This document shows, piece after piece, positions 42,168-51,900 of a stretch of 64,000 bases of DNA. Numbering within the stretch: the stretch's first letter is position 1; each line of letters opens with the position of its first letter. The stretch is taken from NCBI GenBank assembly GCA_963777775.1, contig CAVZRL010000005.1:620001-684000 (forward strand). The letters run 5' to 3'. Below the pieces are notes generated by a model, which was not told the DNA's origin, searched no databases, and was given only the letters and a program-made list of their open reading frames with translations. Source of the DNA: WHSW01 sp963777775. GTDB lineage: Bacteria; Actinomycetota; Thermoleophilia; Solirubrobacterales; 70-9. The position numbers and the translations under genes were made by a program.

Positions 42168-43541
42168 TCAACGCTTCTCGTAGTCGTGGAAGATCAGGCT
42201 GACACGGTTCGTCGACGAGCGGAAGTTGGGGAAGTTCAGGCTTCGCGTCGGCCCGCGCCCGCGCGACCTGAGACTCACGTCCACGGTGTCGTTCGGGGGC
42301 TCCGCCGCGGGGATGAACAGGTCGGCGTGGGTAAGGAACGACAGGCCGGCAATCAACGCATTCGGCTCGCTGAGATCCGACATGCCGTCACCGTCATCGT
42401 CGAACACGAACACGGCGTTCGTCGTGTTCGATATCGGGCTCAGCGTGGGGGTGACGACGTTCTGCCCCTCGACGGTGAGCACGTCATTCCGGCCGCCGCC
42501 GTGGTCGCCCCAGAATTCCTTGTAGCGGGTGATCACCATGCCCGAGTTCGCGTCGTTGGGCTCGAGCAGCAACTCGATGCCCTCGCCGGGCACCGAGCTG
42601 AGCAGACGCACGAGCCGGTCGTTGCGCCGGAACGGCTCCGGGTACACGTGGTGGACCACTCCGTCGAGGCGGGTGAGTGCGAACTCGTAGCGCTTGCCGC
42701 GCAGCAGCTTCAGCGGGCCCCACGATCCATCGGCGGCGAGGTCGGGCGCCTCGACCGGCTGGCCTCCCTTCCGCTCGCCTGTGCCGGGCTCCACACGCCA
42801 CACCTCCAGCTGAGTCCCCGCCGGAACGCCGGTGTTCTGGGGGAAGACGACGGCGCGGCCGGCGATCTTGAGCTTGCGCTTGCCCTTCTCGATCTCGTCG
42901 GTCTCGGGCTTTTCGCCGACCAGGAATCTGAAGATCGGGGTGAACGACTCCTCCGAGGTCGCCACTTGAACGTGGGTCTGGTTCGGGATCGTGACGTTCT
43001 GCGCCCCGCCGATCTCCCTGGTCGGCTCATCCCCGGGGTCCAGCGTCCGGACGCCGGCCCAGATCGCGAGCGTTTTCACCCCTCCGGGCGGCGAGTCGCT
43101 CGTCCGACCGTCGATGTTGACGTAGCGGCGCACGCTCGCCGCGCGCTCGGGGCTCGCGAGGTACTCGTGCATCACGGTCGTGCCGCGCGAGTGCCCGAGC
43201 ACGTCGACGCGGGACTTGCCGGTCTGCGCCTTCACCCGCTCGATCAGCGCGTCGAGGCTGGCGTGGACCTCGTCGATGCTCTCGTCGAGGGGCGTGAACG
43301 AGTCGTACTCGAGCACGTTGATGAAGCGCTGCGGAAACCCGTTGCTGGTCAGCCGCATCTGCTGCGACTCGAACTGCGCCCCTGACCCCGACCCGCCGTG
43401 GACGAAGATCACCGGGGTGACCTTGTCGGGGTCGAGCTTGTCCGGCTTGTTCTTCGCGACAGCCCCCGGCGTCGCAACCGACGCCGCGAGTCCCGCCACG
43501 ACCATCAGTGCTCCGAGCCGCCACCGACACGCTCTGCTCAT
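42168..43541 (-). CDS. Secreted alpha/beta-hydrolase (lipase/esterase-like)
   Basis: A 457-residue secreted hydrolase. The Sec signal peptide (MSRACRWRLGALMVVAGLAA then AVA cleavage near residue 29) is followed by an alpha/beta-hydrolase domain with VIFVHGGSGSGAQFE and the nucleophile motif LGHSRG (Ser118). The C-terminal half (about 250-457) is a separate beta-rich domain with an acidic Ca-like segment FVFDDDGDGMSDL. Lipases of this two-domain type act on extracellular lipids or esters. GGAAAG lies ahead of the ATG at 43541. Confidence 0.87.
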   Translation of the reverse strand: MSRACRWRLGALMVVAGLAASVATPGAVAKNKPDKLDPDKVTPVIFVHGGSGSGAQFESQQMRLTSNGFPQRFINVLEYDSFTPLDESIDEVHASLDALIERVKAQTGKSRVDVLGHSRGTTVMHEYLASPERAASVRRYVNIDGRTSDSPPGGVKTLAIWAGVRTLDPGDEPTREIGGAQNVTIPNQTHVQVATSEESFTPIFRFLVGEKPETDEIEKGKRKLKIAGRAVVFPQNTGVPAGTQLEVWRVEPGTGERKGGQPVEAPDLAADGSWGPLKLLRGKRYEFALTRLDGVVHHVYPEPFRRNDRLVRLLSSVPGEGIELLLEPNDANSGMVITRYKEFWGDHGGGRNDVLTVEGQNVVTPTLSPISNTTNAVFVFDDDGDGMSDLSEPNALIAGLSFLTHADLFIPAAEPPNDTVDVSLRSRGRGPTRSLNFPNFRSSTNRVSLIFHDYEKR

Positions 43542-43664
43542 CGCTCGCTTTCCTCCGTGGTCCCTGCAACACATGCGACGAATGACGCGGCCAGGACATT
43601 ATCGCCCTTCGGCTTCCCGCGGCCGGAAAAGCGGAGACGGCCTGCTCGGCCGGTACGAATCCGA

Positions 43665-44651
43665 CTAGGGGCCCGACCCGACGCTGAGCACGACCTTGCC
43701 GCCGGCGCCCCTCTCGTGCATGAAGCGGATCGCTTCCGCGGCCTCGGCGAGCCGGAAGGTGCGGCCGACGACCGGCGTCACCTCGCCCGCCTCGATCCGC
43801 TCCCGCAGCGCCTCCAAGTCCTCGGCGCGCTCCTTATAGGTCACCGGGCGAAGCCGCTGGCCGACGAAGAGCGAGAGCAGGGGCGCGCGGAGGATCTGGC
43901 GCCCGAAGCCGCCGGTCCACCGCCCACCGCCCTCGCCGCCGACGATCACGAGGGTCCCCCGCGGGGTTAGCGCTCGGCGAAGGTGCGAGAGCGAGCGGCG
44001 ACCCGCGGTGTCGACGATCAGGTCGAACTGGCGGCGGCCGTCGGCGAAGTCCTCGCGGGTGTAGTCGATCGTCTCGTCGGCGCCGATCGACCGGACGAGC
44101 TCCGCCTTACTGCCGCTGCAGACGCCGGTGACGTGGGCGCCGAAGGCCTTTGCCAGCTGGACGGCGAATGTCCCCACGCCGCCGCCGGCGCCGATGATCA
44201 GCACCCGCTTTCCTGCCTCGAGGTCGCCCCTGTCGCGGAGGCTGTGAAGCGCGGTGCCGCCCGAGACCGGGACGGCGGCCGCCTGCTCGAAGCTCAGGTT
44301 CGACGGCTTCGGCGCCAGGCGGTCCTCGCGCGCGGACGCGTACTCGGCGAACGAACCCTCGCAGACGCCGAACACCTCGTCGCCGGGCCGAAACCGGGTC
44401 GCGGCTGCGCCGACCGCCTCGACCCGCCCCGCGACCTCGGTGCCGCACACGGGGAGCTTCGGCGCCCGCAATCCGAAGCCCATGATCCGCACCATGTACG
44501 GAAGCCCGCTCATCAGGTGCCAGACGCCCTGGTCGACGCCCGCCGCCTCGACGGCGACGAACACCTGGTCGTCGGCGATCGCCGGCTTCTCAATCTCCCG
44601 CAGCGCGAGCACCTCGGCCCCGCCATAGGTGTCCTGGACGATCGCCTTCAC
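43665..44651 (-). CDS. Quinone-oxidoreductase-like MDR protein
   Basis: A 328-residue medium-chain reductase of the zinc-free quinone oxidoreductase type: MKAIVQDTYGGAEVLALREI at the start, VCGTEVAGRVEAVGAAATRF, RPGDEVFGVCEGSFAEYASA, and the NADPH motif ILIIGAGGGVGTFAVQLAKA-like segment. No catalytic-zinc Cys/His set is seen. The start is GTG 44651, where homology begins; a longer frame exists but is not conserved. Probably reduces quinones or enones with NADPH. Confidence 0.9.
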   Translation of the reverse strand: MKAIVQDTYGGAEVLALREIEKPAIADDQVFVAVEAAGVDQGVWHLMSGLPYMVRIMGFGLRAPKLPVCGTEVAGRVEAVGAAATRFRPGDEVFGVCEGSFAEYASAREDRLAPKPSNLSFEQAAAVPVSGGTALHSLRDRGDLEAGKRVLIIGAGGGVGTFAVQLAKAFGAHVTGVCSGSKAELVRSIGADETIDYTREDFADGRRQFDLIVDTAGRRSLSHLRRALTPRGTLVIVGGEGGGRWTGGFGRQILRAPLLSLFVGQRLRPVTYKERAEDLEALRERIEAGEVTPVVGRTFRLAEAAEAIRFMHERGAGGKVVLSVGSGP

Positions 44652-44841
44652 CCGACCCGGCAAGCTCCCACAAACCGAGCTGACGGTGGGCTCCGGTAGC
44701 GATGCCGCATTGAACTCGCGACCTTTCGGCCTCCAGCCGAGCCGAAACCCATCTAGATCCGTCCGTGAGCGTCCCCGGCGTCCCATCGTCCCCGGTCGTG
44801 ACACCGGTCTCAGGCGCCTCGATCTCGGCCATCGCTCGGCG

Positions 44842-46569
44842 CTATTGCGCACCCCGATCGCTGCCCTTGGTGGGTGCAGTCCATTCTGCGCCCGTCTGGC
44901 GGCGGAAGGCCTCGAGGGCGCTGTCGAGCGTTCGGAAGAAGTGGTCCGGGTCGAGCGTGCCGATGAGCTCGTAGCGCTCGAGCTTTGCCCGTACGGGGTC
45001 CTTGAGCTCGGCGAAGACGAGGGAGGTGCCGCGCGCGTTGACCTCATCATCGAGCTCCAGGAGCATGTCAGCCGCCGTGGTGTCGACGTCTGTGATCGGC
45101 TCGGCGGCGATAACGATCCAGCGTGGCTTCGGCTCGCCGGCCGCGAGGCGGCGGATCTGGTCGCGGAACGTCCGCGCGTTCGCGAACAGCAGCGGCGCGT
45201 CGAAGCGGAAGATCACGAGGCCGGGGAGCTCCTCGGCATCGGGGTACAGGCTGCGGTCGTGGTAGCCCTCCATTCCAGGGACCCGCCCGAGCGTGGTCTG
45301 GTAGGGCCACCACGCGCGGCGGAAGACGTTGAGGATCGACAGCGCCACGGCGACGGCGACGCCGGCGAGCACCCCAAGCAGCGCCACGCCGAGGAACGCC
45401 GCCATCGAGAGCAGGAATTCGGCGCGCCGCTGGTGCCACAGCCGCCTGGACCCCGCGATGTCGGCCAGCGACAGGGATGCTGCGATCACGACGGCCGCGA
45501 GCGTGGCCTCCGGAAGGTTGCGCAGCAGCCCCGGCACAAGCACCAGCATCAGGACGATCGCCGCTGCTCCGACCAGCCCGGTGAGCTGTGTCTTCGCGCC
45601 GGCCTGCTCGGCCACGGCCGTCCGCGATCCGCTCGTGCTGACCGGGAAGCCCTGAAACAAGCCCGCGCCGACGTTCGCCGCGCCGATGCCGACCATCTCC
45701 TTGTTGCCGTCGATTTCCTGGCCCGTTCGGGCCCCGAACGCCGAAGCGGTGGAGATCGTGTCGGTCAGGGATACCAGTGCGATGCCGAGAGCTCCCGCAA
45801 CCAGGAGCGGGAGGTCGGACACCGGGCTCGGCCAGGTGGGGGAGGGCAGCCCCTCGGGCAGGGTCCCGACGAGCGAGACCCCGTCGCCGGAGAGATGGAA
45901 CGCCGAGGTCGCGGCGATCGCGGCGACCACCGCGACCAGCACGCCGGGGATCCGGGGCAGCCAGCGCTGGAGGATCAGGATCAGCGCGAGACTGACTACC
46001 CCCACGGCAGCGGCGGCGGCCACAGCGTCTCCCGACGCGAGCCCGCTGACGAACTCCCGCGCCTCGTCGATAAGTCCGTTCGCGTCGATCGAGAAGCCGA
46101 AGAGCTTCGGTAGCTGTCCGACCAGAATCGTTAGCGCGAGCCCATTCATATAGCCGATCTGAGTGGGCTTGGACAGCAGGTCCGCAATGAACCCGAGCTT
46201 CGCCAGGCCCGCGCCGATCTCGATCGCAGCCACCAGGAGGGCGAGCATCGACGCCAGCGCGATCGCACGGTCGGGATCCCCGCCGGATCCGATGATCGGC
46301 AGGAGCGTCGCCGCGATCATCGGCCCGAGTGAGGAATCCGGGCCCAGCACGAGGATGCGAGAGGGACCGAAGGCCGCGTAGCCGATCAGGCAGAGGACCG
46401 TCGTGTACAGGCCGGTGATCGCGGGCAGGCCCGCCAGCTGCGCGTACGCCATTCCCTGAGGCACTAAGAGCGTGCTCAGGACGAGACCGGCGACCAGATC
46501 GTGGCGCAGCCACGACCTGCGGTAGGAGGCGAGCGATTGCGCGCCCGGCATCCATCTCGGCGGCTTCAT
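44842..46569 (-). CDS. SulP-family anion transporter with STAS domain (second copy)
   Basis: A 575-residue SulP transporter: helices across about 20-420 including VVPQGMAYA-type STLLVPQGMAYAQLAGLPAI, GLYTTVLCLIGYAAFG and VLGPDSSLGPMIAATLL, then a C-terminal STAS domain (VIFRFDAPLLFANARTFRDQ, ITDVDTTAADMLLELDDEVN). The family signature GLPAITGLYTT is intact. It is only moderately similar to the SulP gene at 26.6 kb and has no regulator attached. Likely bicarbonate or sulfate uptake. Confidence 0.92.
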   Translation of the reverse strand: MKPPRWMPGAQSLASYRRSWLRHDLVAGLVLSTLLVPQGMAYAQLAGLPAITGLYTTVLCLIGYAAFGPSRILVLGPDSSLGPMIAATLLPIIGSGGDPDRAIALASMLALLVAAIEIGAGLAKLGFIADLLSKPTQIGYMNGLALTILVGQLPKLFGFSIDANGLIDEAREFVSGLASGDAVAAAAAVGVVSLALILILQRWLPRIPGVLVAVVAAIAATSAFHLSGDGVSLVGTLPEGLPSPTWPSPVSDLPLLVAGALGIALVSLTDTISTASAFGARTGQEIDGNKEMVGIGAANVGAGLFQGFPVSTSGSRTAVAEQAGAKTQLTGLVGAAAIVLMLVLVPGLLRNLPEATLAAVVIAASLSLADIAGSRRLWHQRRAEFLLSMAAFLGVALLGVLAGVAVAVALSILNVFRRAWWPYQTTLGRVPGMEGYHDRSLYPDAEELPGLVIFRFDAPLLFANARTFRDQIRRLAAGEPKPRWIVIAAEPITDVDTTAADMLLELDDEVNARGTSLVFAELKDPVRAKLERYELIGTLDPDHFFRTLDSALEAFRRQTGAEWTAPTKGSDRGAQ

Positions 46570-46695
46570 GAGCGCTTGACCGAGGTCAACTCGACGCGAC
46601 GATATCCGGGGAATAGGCTTGGAAACAACAGCCGGTCCCTGTTTCGGAGTCAGAGGTGGACAAGGAGCGCCGGAAAGCGGTTAGAGGAGGGCGGT

Positions 46696-48099
46696 ATGGC
46701 CAACCTTGAGAAGGTCGATCACATCGTTGTGTTGATGCTCGAGAACCGGTCGTTTGACCACATGCTCGGATACCTCTCGCTCGAGCCTGGCCGCGGGGAC
46801 GTGGATGGCCTGCGAGCGGAGTTCGCCAACGAGCACCGCGGGCGAAAGTATCCGGTTCATCATCTCGACAACACCGCGATAGCCGACGATCCCGACCACT
46901 CCGGCGACGCGGTCGACCTGCAGATCGGTGACGGCAGGATGGACGGCTTCGTCGCGAGCTACGTCGCCACGCTCGCGAGCGGCGGCAAGCACGACGCGGA
47001 CCCAGGCCGTGTGATGGGTTACTACAACGGCACTGACGTCCCGGTCTACGATCACCTTGCGCGCGAGTTCGCGATCTGCGATCGCTGGTTTAGCTCCGTT
47101 CCCGGGGCGACCTGGCCCAACCGCCTGTACGCAATCTGCGGCCGTGCTGCCGGCAGCCGCAACGACCTGCCTCTCAATCTGCCGCCGATCTACAACCAAC
47201 CGTCCTTCGTGCGGCACCTCGATGCTCATGGCATCTCTTGGCGCTGGTACTCATTCGAGGCGGGCACACTGCGCTTCGCAGACGCGCACTATTGCCTGGG
47301 CCATCACCACAGGTTCGCGTTCTTCAGCCACGGCAACTTGAATTGGAAGACTCGCCTCGAGGTCAGGATTGATGCACATGCGGCGAGCTTTCTCGAAGAC
47401 GCCGAACGGGGGTCACTACCGTCGGTTTCCTGGATTGACCCGAACTTCAGCAACTTCAACCCGGTTGGTTTTCAGCCGAACGACGACCACCCACCCGCGG
47501 ACATCAGGGACGGGCAGGAGCTCGTGCTTGCCGTCTACCACGCGCTCGCGACTAGTCCGCAGTGGGAAAGGGTCTTGCTGGTCATCTTCTATGACGAGCA
47601 CGGCGGCTTCTTCGATCACGTGGCGCCACCCGAAGCGCCCGATGACGACCCGCAGACGTTCGGCCGGTACGGCGTGCGCGTACCGGCGCTGATCGTCTCG
47701 CCGTGGATCGAGCCGGGCACCGTCTCGCACACGCTGTTCGACCACACGTCGATCAGCAAGACGATTCTCACGCGGTTCTGCCCGGAGGCGCTCAAAGAGC
47801 CGAGACGCCGCCGGGGACCGTTCGCCCGGCTCAAGCGAGTCGGTGGGCCGCGCTATATGGGAACGCGTGTAGCGCAGGCCAATGATCTCGGAGAGCTTCT
47901 CACCCGCACCACGCCGCGACCGGCGCCCCGCCGATACGCGCTAATCGAGGACGCTGCGGCACGAGCGGCCGCGAGAACGGCAGGGGCAGCAATCGACGAG
48001 GACCCCCTCACACCCGGACCCGAGACCGAGCTCCAGGTCCGCGTCGCCGCGGCGAATCGCGAGCTGAGAAGCCGTGGGCACCCGGTGGACCGGCCCTAG
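46696..48099 (+). CDS. Phosphoesterase-family (phospholipase C-like) protein
   Basis: A 467-residue phosphoesterase (PF04185), the family of non-haemolytic phospholipases C and acid phosphatases. Active-site segments are visible: VLMLENRSFDHMLGYLS (nucleophile region), SWRWYSFEAGTLRF, and VIFYDEHGGFFDHVAPPEA with metal ligands. Unlike classic members it starts directly at the catalytic domain (AGAGGAGG then MANLEKVDHIVV), so no Sec or Tat signal peptide is present. It would act inside the cell or leave by another route. A hairpin follows its stop. Confidence 0.9.
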   Translation: MANLEKVDHIVVLMLENRSFDHMLGYLSLEPGRGDVDGLRAEFANEHRGRKYPVHHLDNTAIADDPDHSGDAVDLQIGDGRMDGFVASYVATLASGGKHDADPGRVMGYYNGTDVPVYDHLAREFAICDRWFSSVPGATWPNRLYAICGRAAGSRNDLPLNLPPIYNQPSFVRHLDAHGISWRWYSFEAGTLRFADAHYCLGHHHRFAFFSHGNLNWKTRLEVRIDAHAASFLEDAERGSLPSVSWIDPNFSNFNPVGFQPNDDHPPADIRDGQELVLAVYHALATSPQWERVLLVIFYDEHGGFFDHVAPPEAPDDDPQTFGRYGVRVPALIVSPWIEPGTVSHTLFDHTSISKTILTRFCPEALKEPRRRRGPFARLKRVGGPRYMGTRVAQANDLGELLTRTTPRPAPRRYALIEDAAARAAARTAGAAIDEDPLTPGPETELQVRVAAANRELRSRGHPVDRP

Positions 48100-48172
48100 C
48101 CATCGCTGAGCCCCGCGCGACTAGCCGCCGAGGCCCGCCACGGTTCTGCGAGAGCGGCCAGACAGCCGGCGC

Positions 48173-48199
48173 GGCCGCCCGCGCTTGGCGCGGACGGCC
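48173..48199. terminator. Hairpin between convergent genes
   Basis: GGCCGCCCGCGC (48173-48184) and GCGCGGACGGCC (48188-48199) form a 12-bp stem with one mismatch and a 3-base loop, downstream of the phosphoesterase and facing the lipocalin-like gene. Confidence 0.55.
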
Positions 48200-48257
48200 A
48201 CGGGCCCTCAATGGCCCCTCAGGCGGCGGGTGGGCGAGGACCTCGTCGGGGCGGCTC

Positions 48258-48784
48258 CTACCGAACCCGGACGAAGCGCCCGTGGGCGGTGTTGGTGTCG
48301 CTCACCGGAAAGCTGAGCACGAGCCGATCGCCGCGCAGGCTGTAGTGGCGGACCAGGTTCGTGCCCTCGGTCTGCGGAAGCGAGGACCACTGGATCTGGT
48401 GGACGACCTCGTGCGCTCGGGCGCGAACCTTGAGCGTCCCGGTGTACCAGGTCTGCTGATCTGGGGTCGCGCCCGTCCTGACTCGCGAGCCGACGAACGC
48501 CCACACTCGCCCTGTGGCATGTAGGTGAGCTTGGCGACCGGGTCATCCCCGTACAGGCTCCCGACCACGTCGCCGTTCTGATCGGTGACCGGGAACGAGG
48601 TAAGCCGCCAGGTCCCGATCAACGCTCTTTCGACCTCCGCGCGGGTTTCGGGCTTATGGGACTGGCTGCCGGTTGAACTCGCAATCGCAAGCGCAGCAAC
48701 TCCGAGCGCGATCAGCAGCGCAACGCCCAAAAGCGCTGTCGTCCGCCCGATCGTGGCTCCCCTGATGATGCCTTGTGGATTCAT
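48258..48784 (-). pseudogene. Lipocalin-like protein gene with one frameshift
   Basis: Two adjacent frames give one protein. Frame 1 (start 48784, AGGAGGG upstream) has a signal-anchor MNPQGIIRGATIGRTTALLG then ALIGTWRLTSFPVTDQNGDV and AKLTYMPQGE. Frame 2 continues with VWAFVGSRVRTGATPDQQTW, GTLKVRARAHEVVHQIQWSS and ends at LVLSFPVSDTNTAHGRFVRV. The join needs one extra G near 48505/48506 to give YMPQGEVWAFVG. The family is Lipocalin_5-like (LIGTWRLxSF). Either the gene is dead or the base is a sequence error. Confidence 0.75.
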
Positions 48785-48922
48785 GTTCCCTCCTGTGTCC
48801 CGATGCTTCTCACCGGGAGGACGTGGTTGGACGGGGCAAGTCTCGTCGCCGGGCAGTCAGCAAACATCCCCCGGATGAGCTATTTCGCGTCAACCCGCGG
48901 GTGATTCGGGGCGGATGCGAGG

Positions 48923-51900
48923 TTAGCCCCCTGCCCTTTCCCGCTCAACGGCCCGAGCGGTCAGCTCGGCGCGGCTGTGCACCTCGAGCCTTCTGAAGAT
49001 GTGGCTGAGGTGGGTCTTCACGGTCTCCTTGGAGATGAACATCCGCTCCCCGACCTGGGGGTTGGTGAGCCCCTCGGCCACGAGCTCGACCACCCTGGCC
49101 TCGGTGGGGGTAAGCGAATCCCAGCCGCCGGGCGGGCGGGAGCGGGGGCCGCGCGCCCGGCGCGCCCACTCGAGTGCGTCCTCGGTGCTGAGTTGGGCGC
49201 CCTGGGCGCGCGCAGCCTGGTATGCCTCGTCGCCGAGCGCCTCGCGAAGCCGATCCTCGATCGCGCCCCAGTGTTCCTCCTCGGGCGGCACGCGGACGGC
49301 GGCGATCTCGACCCGGGCGCGCTCGGCGGCGGCGAGCAGCCGCACCGCGTCCTCGTCGGCGCCGAGCCCCGCAGCGACTTCCGCGAGCGCGTCCAGACAA
49401 GCGGGCACGTAGGTCGCGTGGCCGCCCTCGACGCAGGCGTCCAGGTGGGCGAGCGCGTGCTGCTGGGCGTCCGTCCACTCTCCCCGCGCCGCGGCCAGGC
49501 GGCCGAGGGTGCGGCGGGCGTGCGTCTCTTGCAGGCGATGGCCAAGTCGCTCCCCGCTCGCCTGAGCTTCGAGCGCGGTGGAATCCGCGGCACCGTCAGC
49601 CAGCAGGCGCCGCGCCTCGGCGAGCAGGCAGAGCGCCCAGGTCGTTATGGCGGCGTCGCGTCCCTCGACCAGCGCCACCAGGCCCTCGAGCCGGTCGCGA
49701 GCCTGCTCGGGCCGGCCGGCGCCGAGCTCGGCGAAGGCGATCGCGATTAGCAGCCACGGCACCATCGTGCCGACGCCGAGCTTCAGGGTGCGTTCGAGCC
49801 GTCCCGGTAGGCGCTCGAGGGGGCGCTCGGGCTCGCCCTGCCAAACCTCGACTAGGCCCATCCAGGCGTCCCCACCTGCCTCAAAGACCGGCTCCCCGGT
49901 GGCCGCCACCGCCGCCTGCACCCGCTCGAGCGCGTCGCGCGCCTCGGCGAAGCGACCGTCGAACTGAGCAGGGACAGCGACCCAGAGCCAGCGCCGGGCG
50001 ACCTGGAGCGGGTCGCCCTGGCGCTCGGCCAGCGCGGCCACCTCCTCGTTGGCGCGAGCGGCCTCGGCATGCGCACCTTGGTACAGGTAGGCGAGGGCCG
50101 TCCCCTGCTTGGCCGACACAAGCGCCCAGTCATCGCCCGCCGTCCTCGCAAGCTCCGCCGCGCGAGCGAGCTCGGGTCGCCCGACGGCGGGATTCGTGAA
50201 CAGCCACGTGCTGCCGAGCTCGAAGCGCGCCCGCGCCGCGGTTCCGTGGTCGCCGACCTCCTCCGCGAGCGCCAGCGCCTCGGTCGCGTGCGCTTCCGCA
50301 GCTTCGAACTCGCCCGCCCAAACCGCGATGTAGGCGCGACTGTGAAACGCGCGTGCCCGAAGCGCGGGCTCGCGGTCCCCGCACGCCTCCACGGAGCGCG
50401 AATGCGCCAGCTCGGCCTCGGCGAACCGGCCGTGCGCACACCACCAGCGATAAAGCGCCGCGCAGAAGCGTACGGCGAGCTCGGGCTCGCTACCCAGCGC
50501 GCACTCGATCGCCGCCGCCAGGTTGGCCGCCTCAGGGTCGAGGAGCTCGAGGAACTCGAGCTGGCGACCGGTCTCGAGATGGGGGCCGGCCTCCTCGGCG
50601 AGGGCGAGGAAGTGGTCGCCGTGGCGGGCCCGCACCGATTCGTCCTCACCGGCCTCTGCCAGCCGCTCGAGCCCGTATTGGCGCACGGTCTCGAGCAGGC
50701 GGTAGCGCACCCCGGCCTCGGTGCCCTCGGCGGTCACCAGCGACTGGTCGACCAGCGATCCCAGCAGGTCGAGCACGTGCTCGGGCTCGATTCCCTCGCC
50801 AGCGCAGACCGCCTCTGCCGCCTCGAGGGTAAAGCCGCCCGCGAAGACGGCCAGGCGGCGAAGCAGGGCCCGCTCCTCATCGGAGAGCAGCTCGTGACTC
50901 CACTCGACCGAGGCGCGCAGGGTCTTAAGCCGAGGAAGCGCCGTGCGCGGGCCGCCGGTGAGGAGGCGAAAGCGGTCGGAGAGGCCGCTCGCGATCTGCT
51001 CGACCGACAGCACCCGCACCCGGGCGGCGGCGAGCTCGATCGCCAGCGGCAGGCCGTCGAGCTGGGTGCAGATCGCGGCCACCGAGTCGGCGTCATCCGG
51101 GCCCGGCGCGAGGTCCGGGCGGGCGTCGGCGGCCCGCTCGATGAACAGCGCCACCGCGTCGGAGGCGGCCAGGGCCTCGCTCCCATCCGTGGGTAGTGAC
51201 AGCGACGGCACCCGCCACTCGGTCTCCCCGCCCACCCCGAGCGAGGCCCGGCTCGTGGCCAGCACCACGAGCTCGGGGGCGGCCCCCAGAAGCGACTCGG
51301 CGGCCTCCGCGCAAGCCTCCGCCAGGTGCTCGCAGTTGTCGAGCACGAGCAGCGCCCGGCGCTGGGCGAGATAGGCGCCGGCCGCCTGGAGATCCGTCAT
51401 CCCCGGTAGCGGGCGGACCCCGAGCGCCTCCGCGATCGCAGCGCCGAGAAGCCGCTCCTCGGCGAGCGGCGCCAGCTCCACCCACCAGGCGCCGTCGGAG
51501 AAGCGATCGAGGGTCTCGGAGCCGGCCTGGACGGCAAGCCGGGTCTTGCCACAGCCCCCGGCCCCGGTCAGGGTGACGAGCCGATGGTCTGCCAGCAGGC
51601 GCTTGACCTCGGCGAGCTCGCGCTCGCGGCCGATGAAGCTCGAGAGCTGCACCGGCAGGTTGTTGGGCAGCGCGTCGAGCGAGCGCGGGGACGGAAAGCC
51701 GGTCCGAAGCTCGGGGTGGGTGAGCTCGAAGACCTCCTCGGCGCGGGTCAGGTCTTTGAGCCTTAGCGGGCCCAGGGGCCTGAGGCTCGCCGCCTCGGGC
51801 AGGGTCTCGACGACGAGCTCATAGGTGGCCCGCGAGAGCAGGGTCTGGCCGCCGTGGGCCGCGGCGCGAAGCCGCGCGCAGCGGTTAAGCGCCGGGCCGA

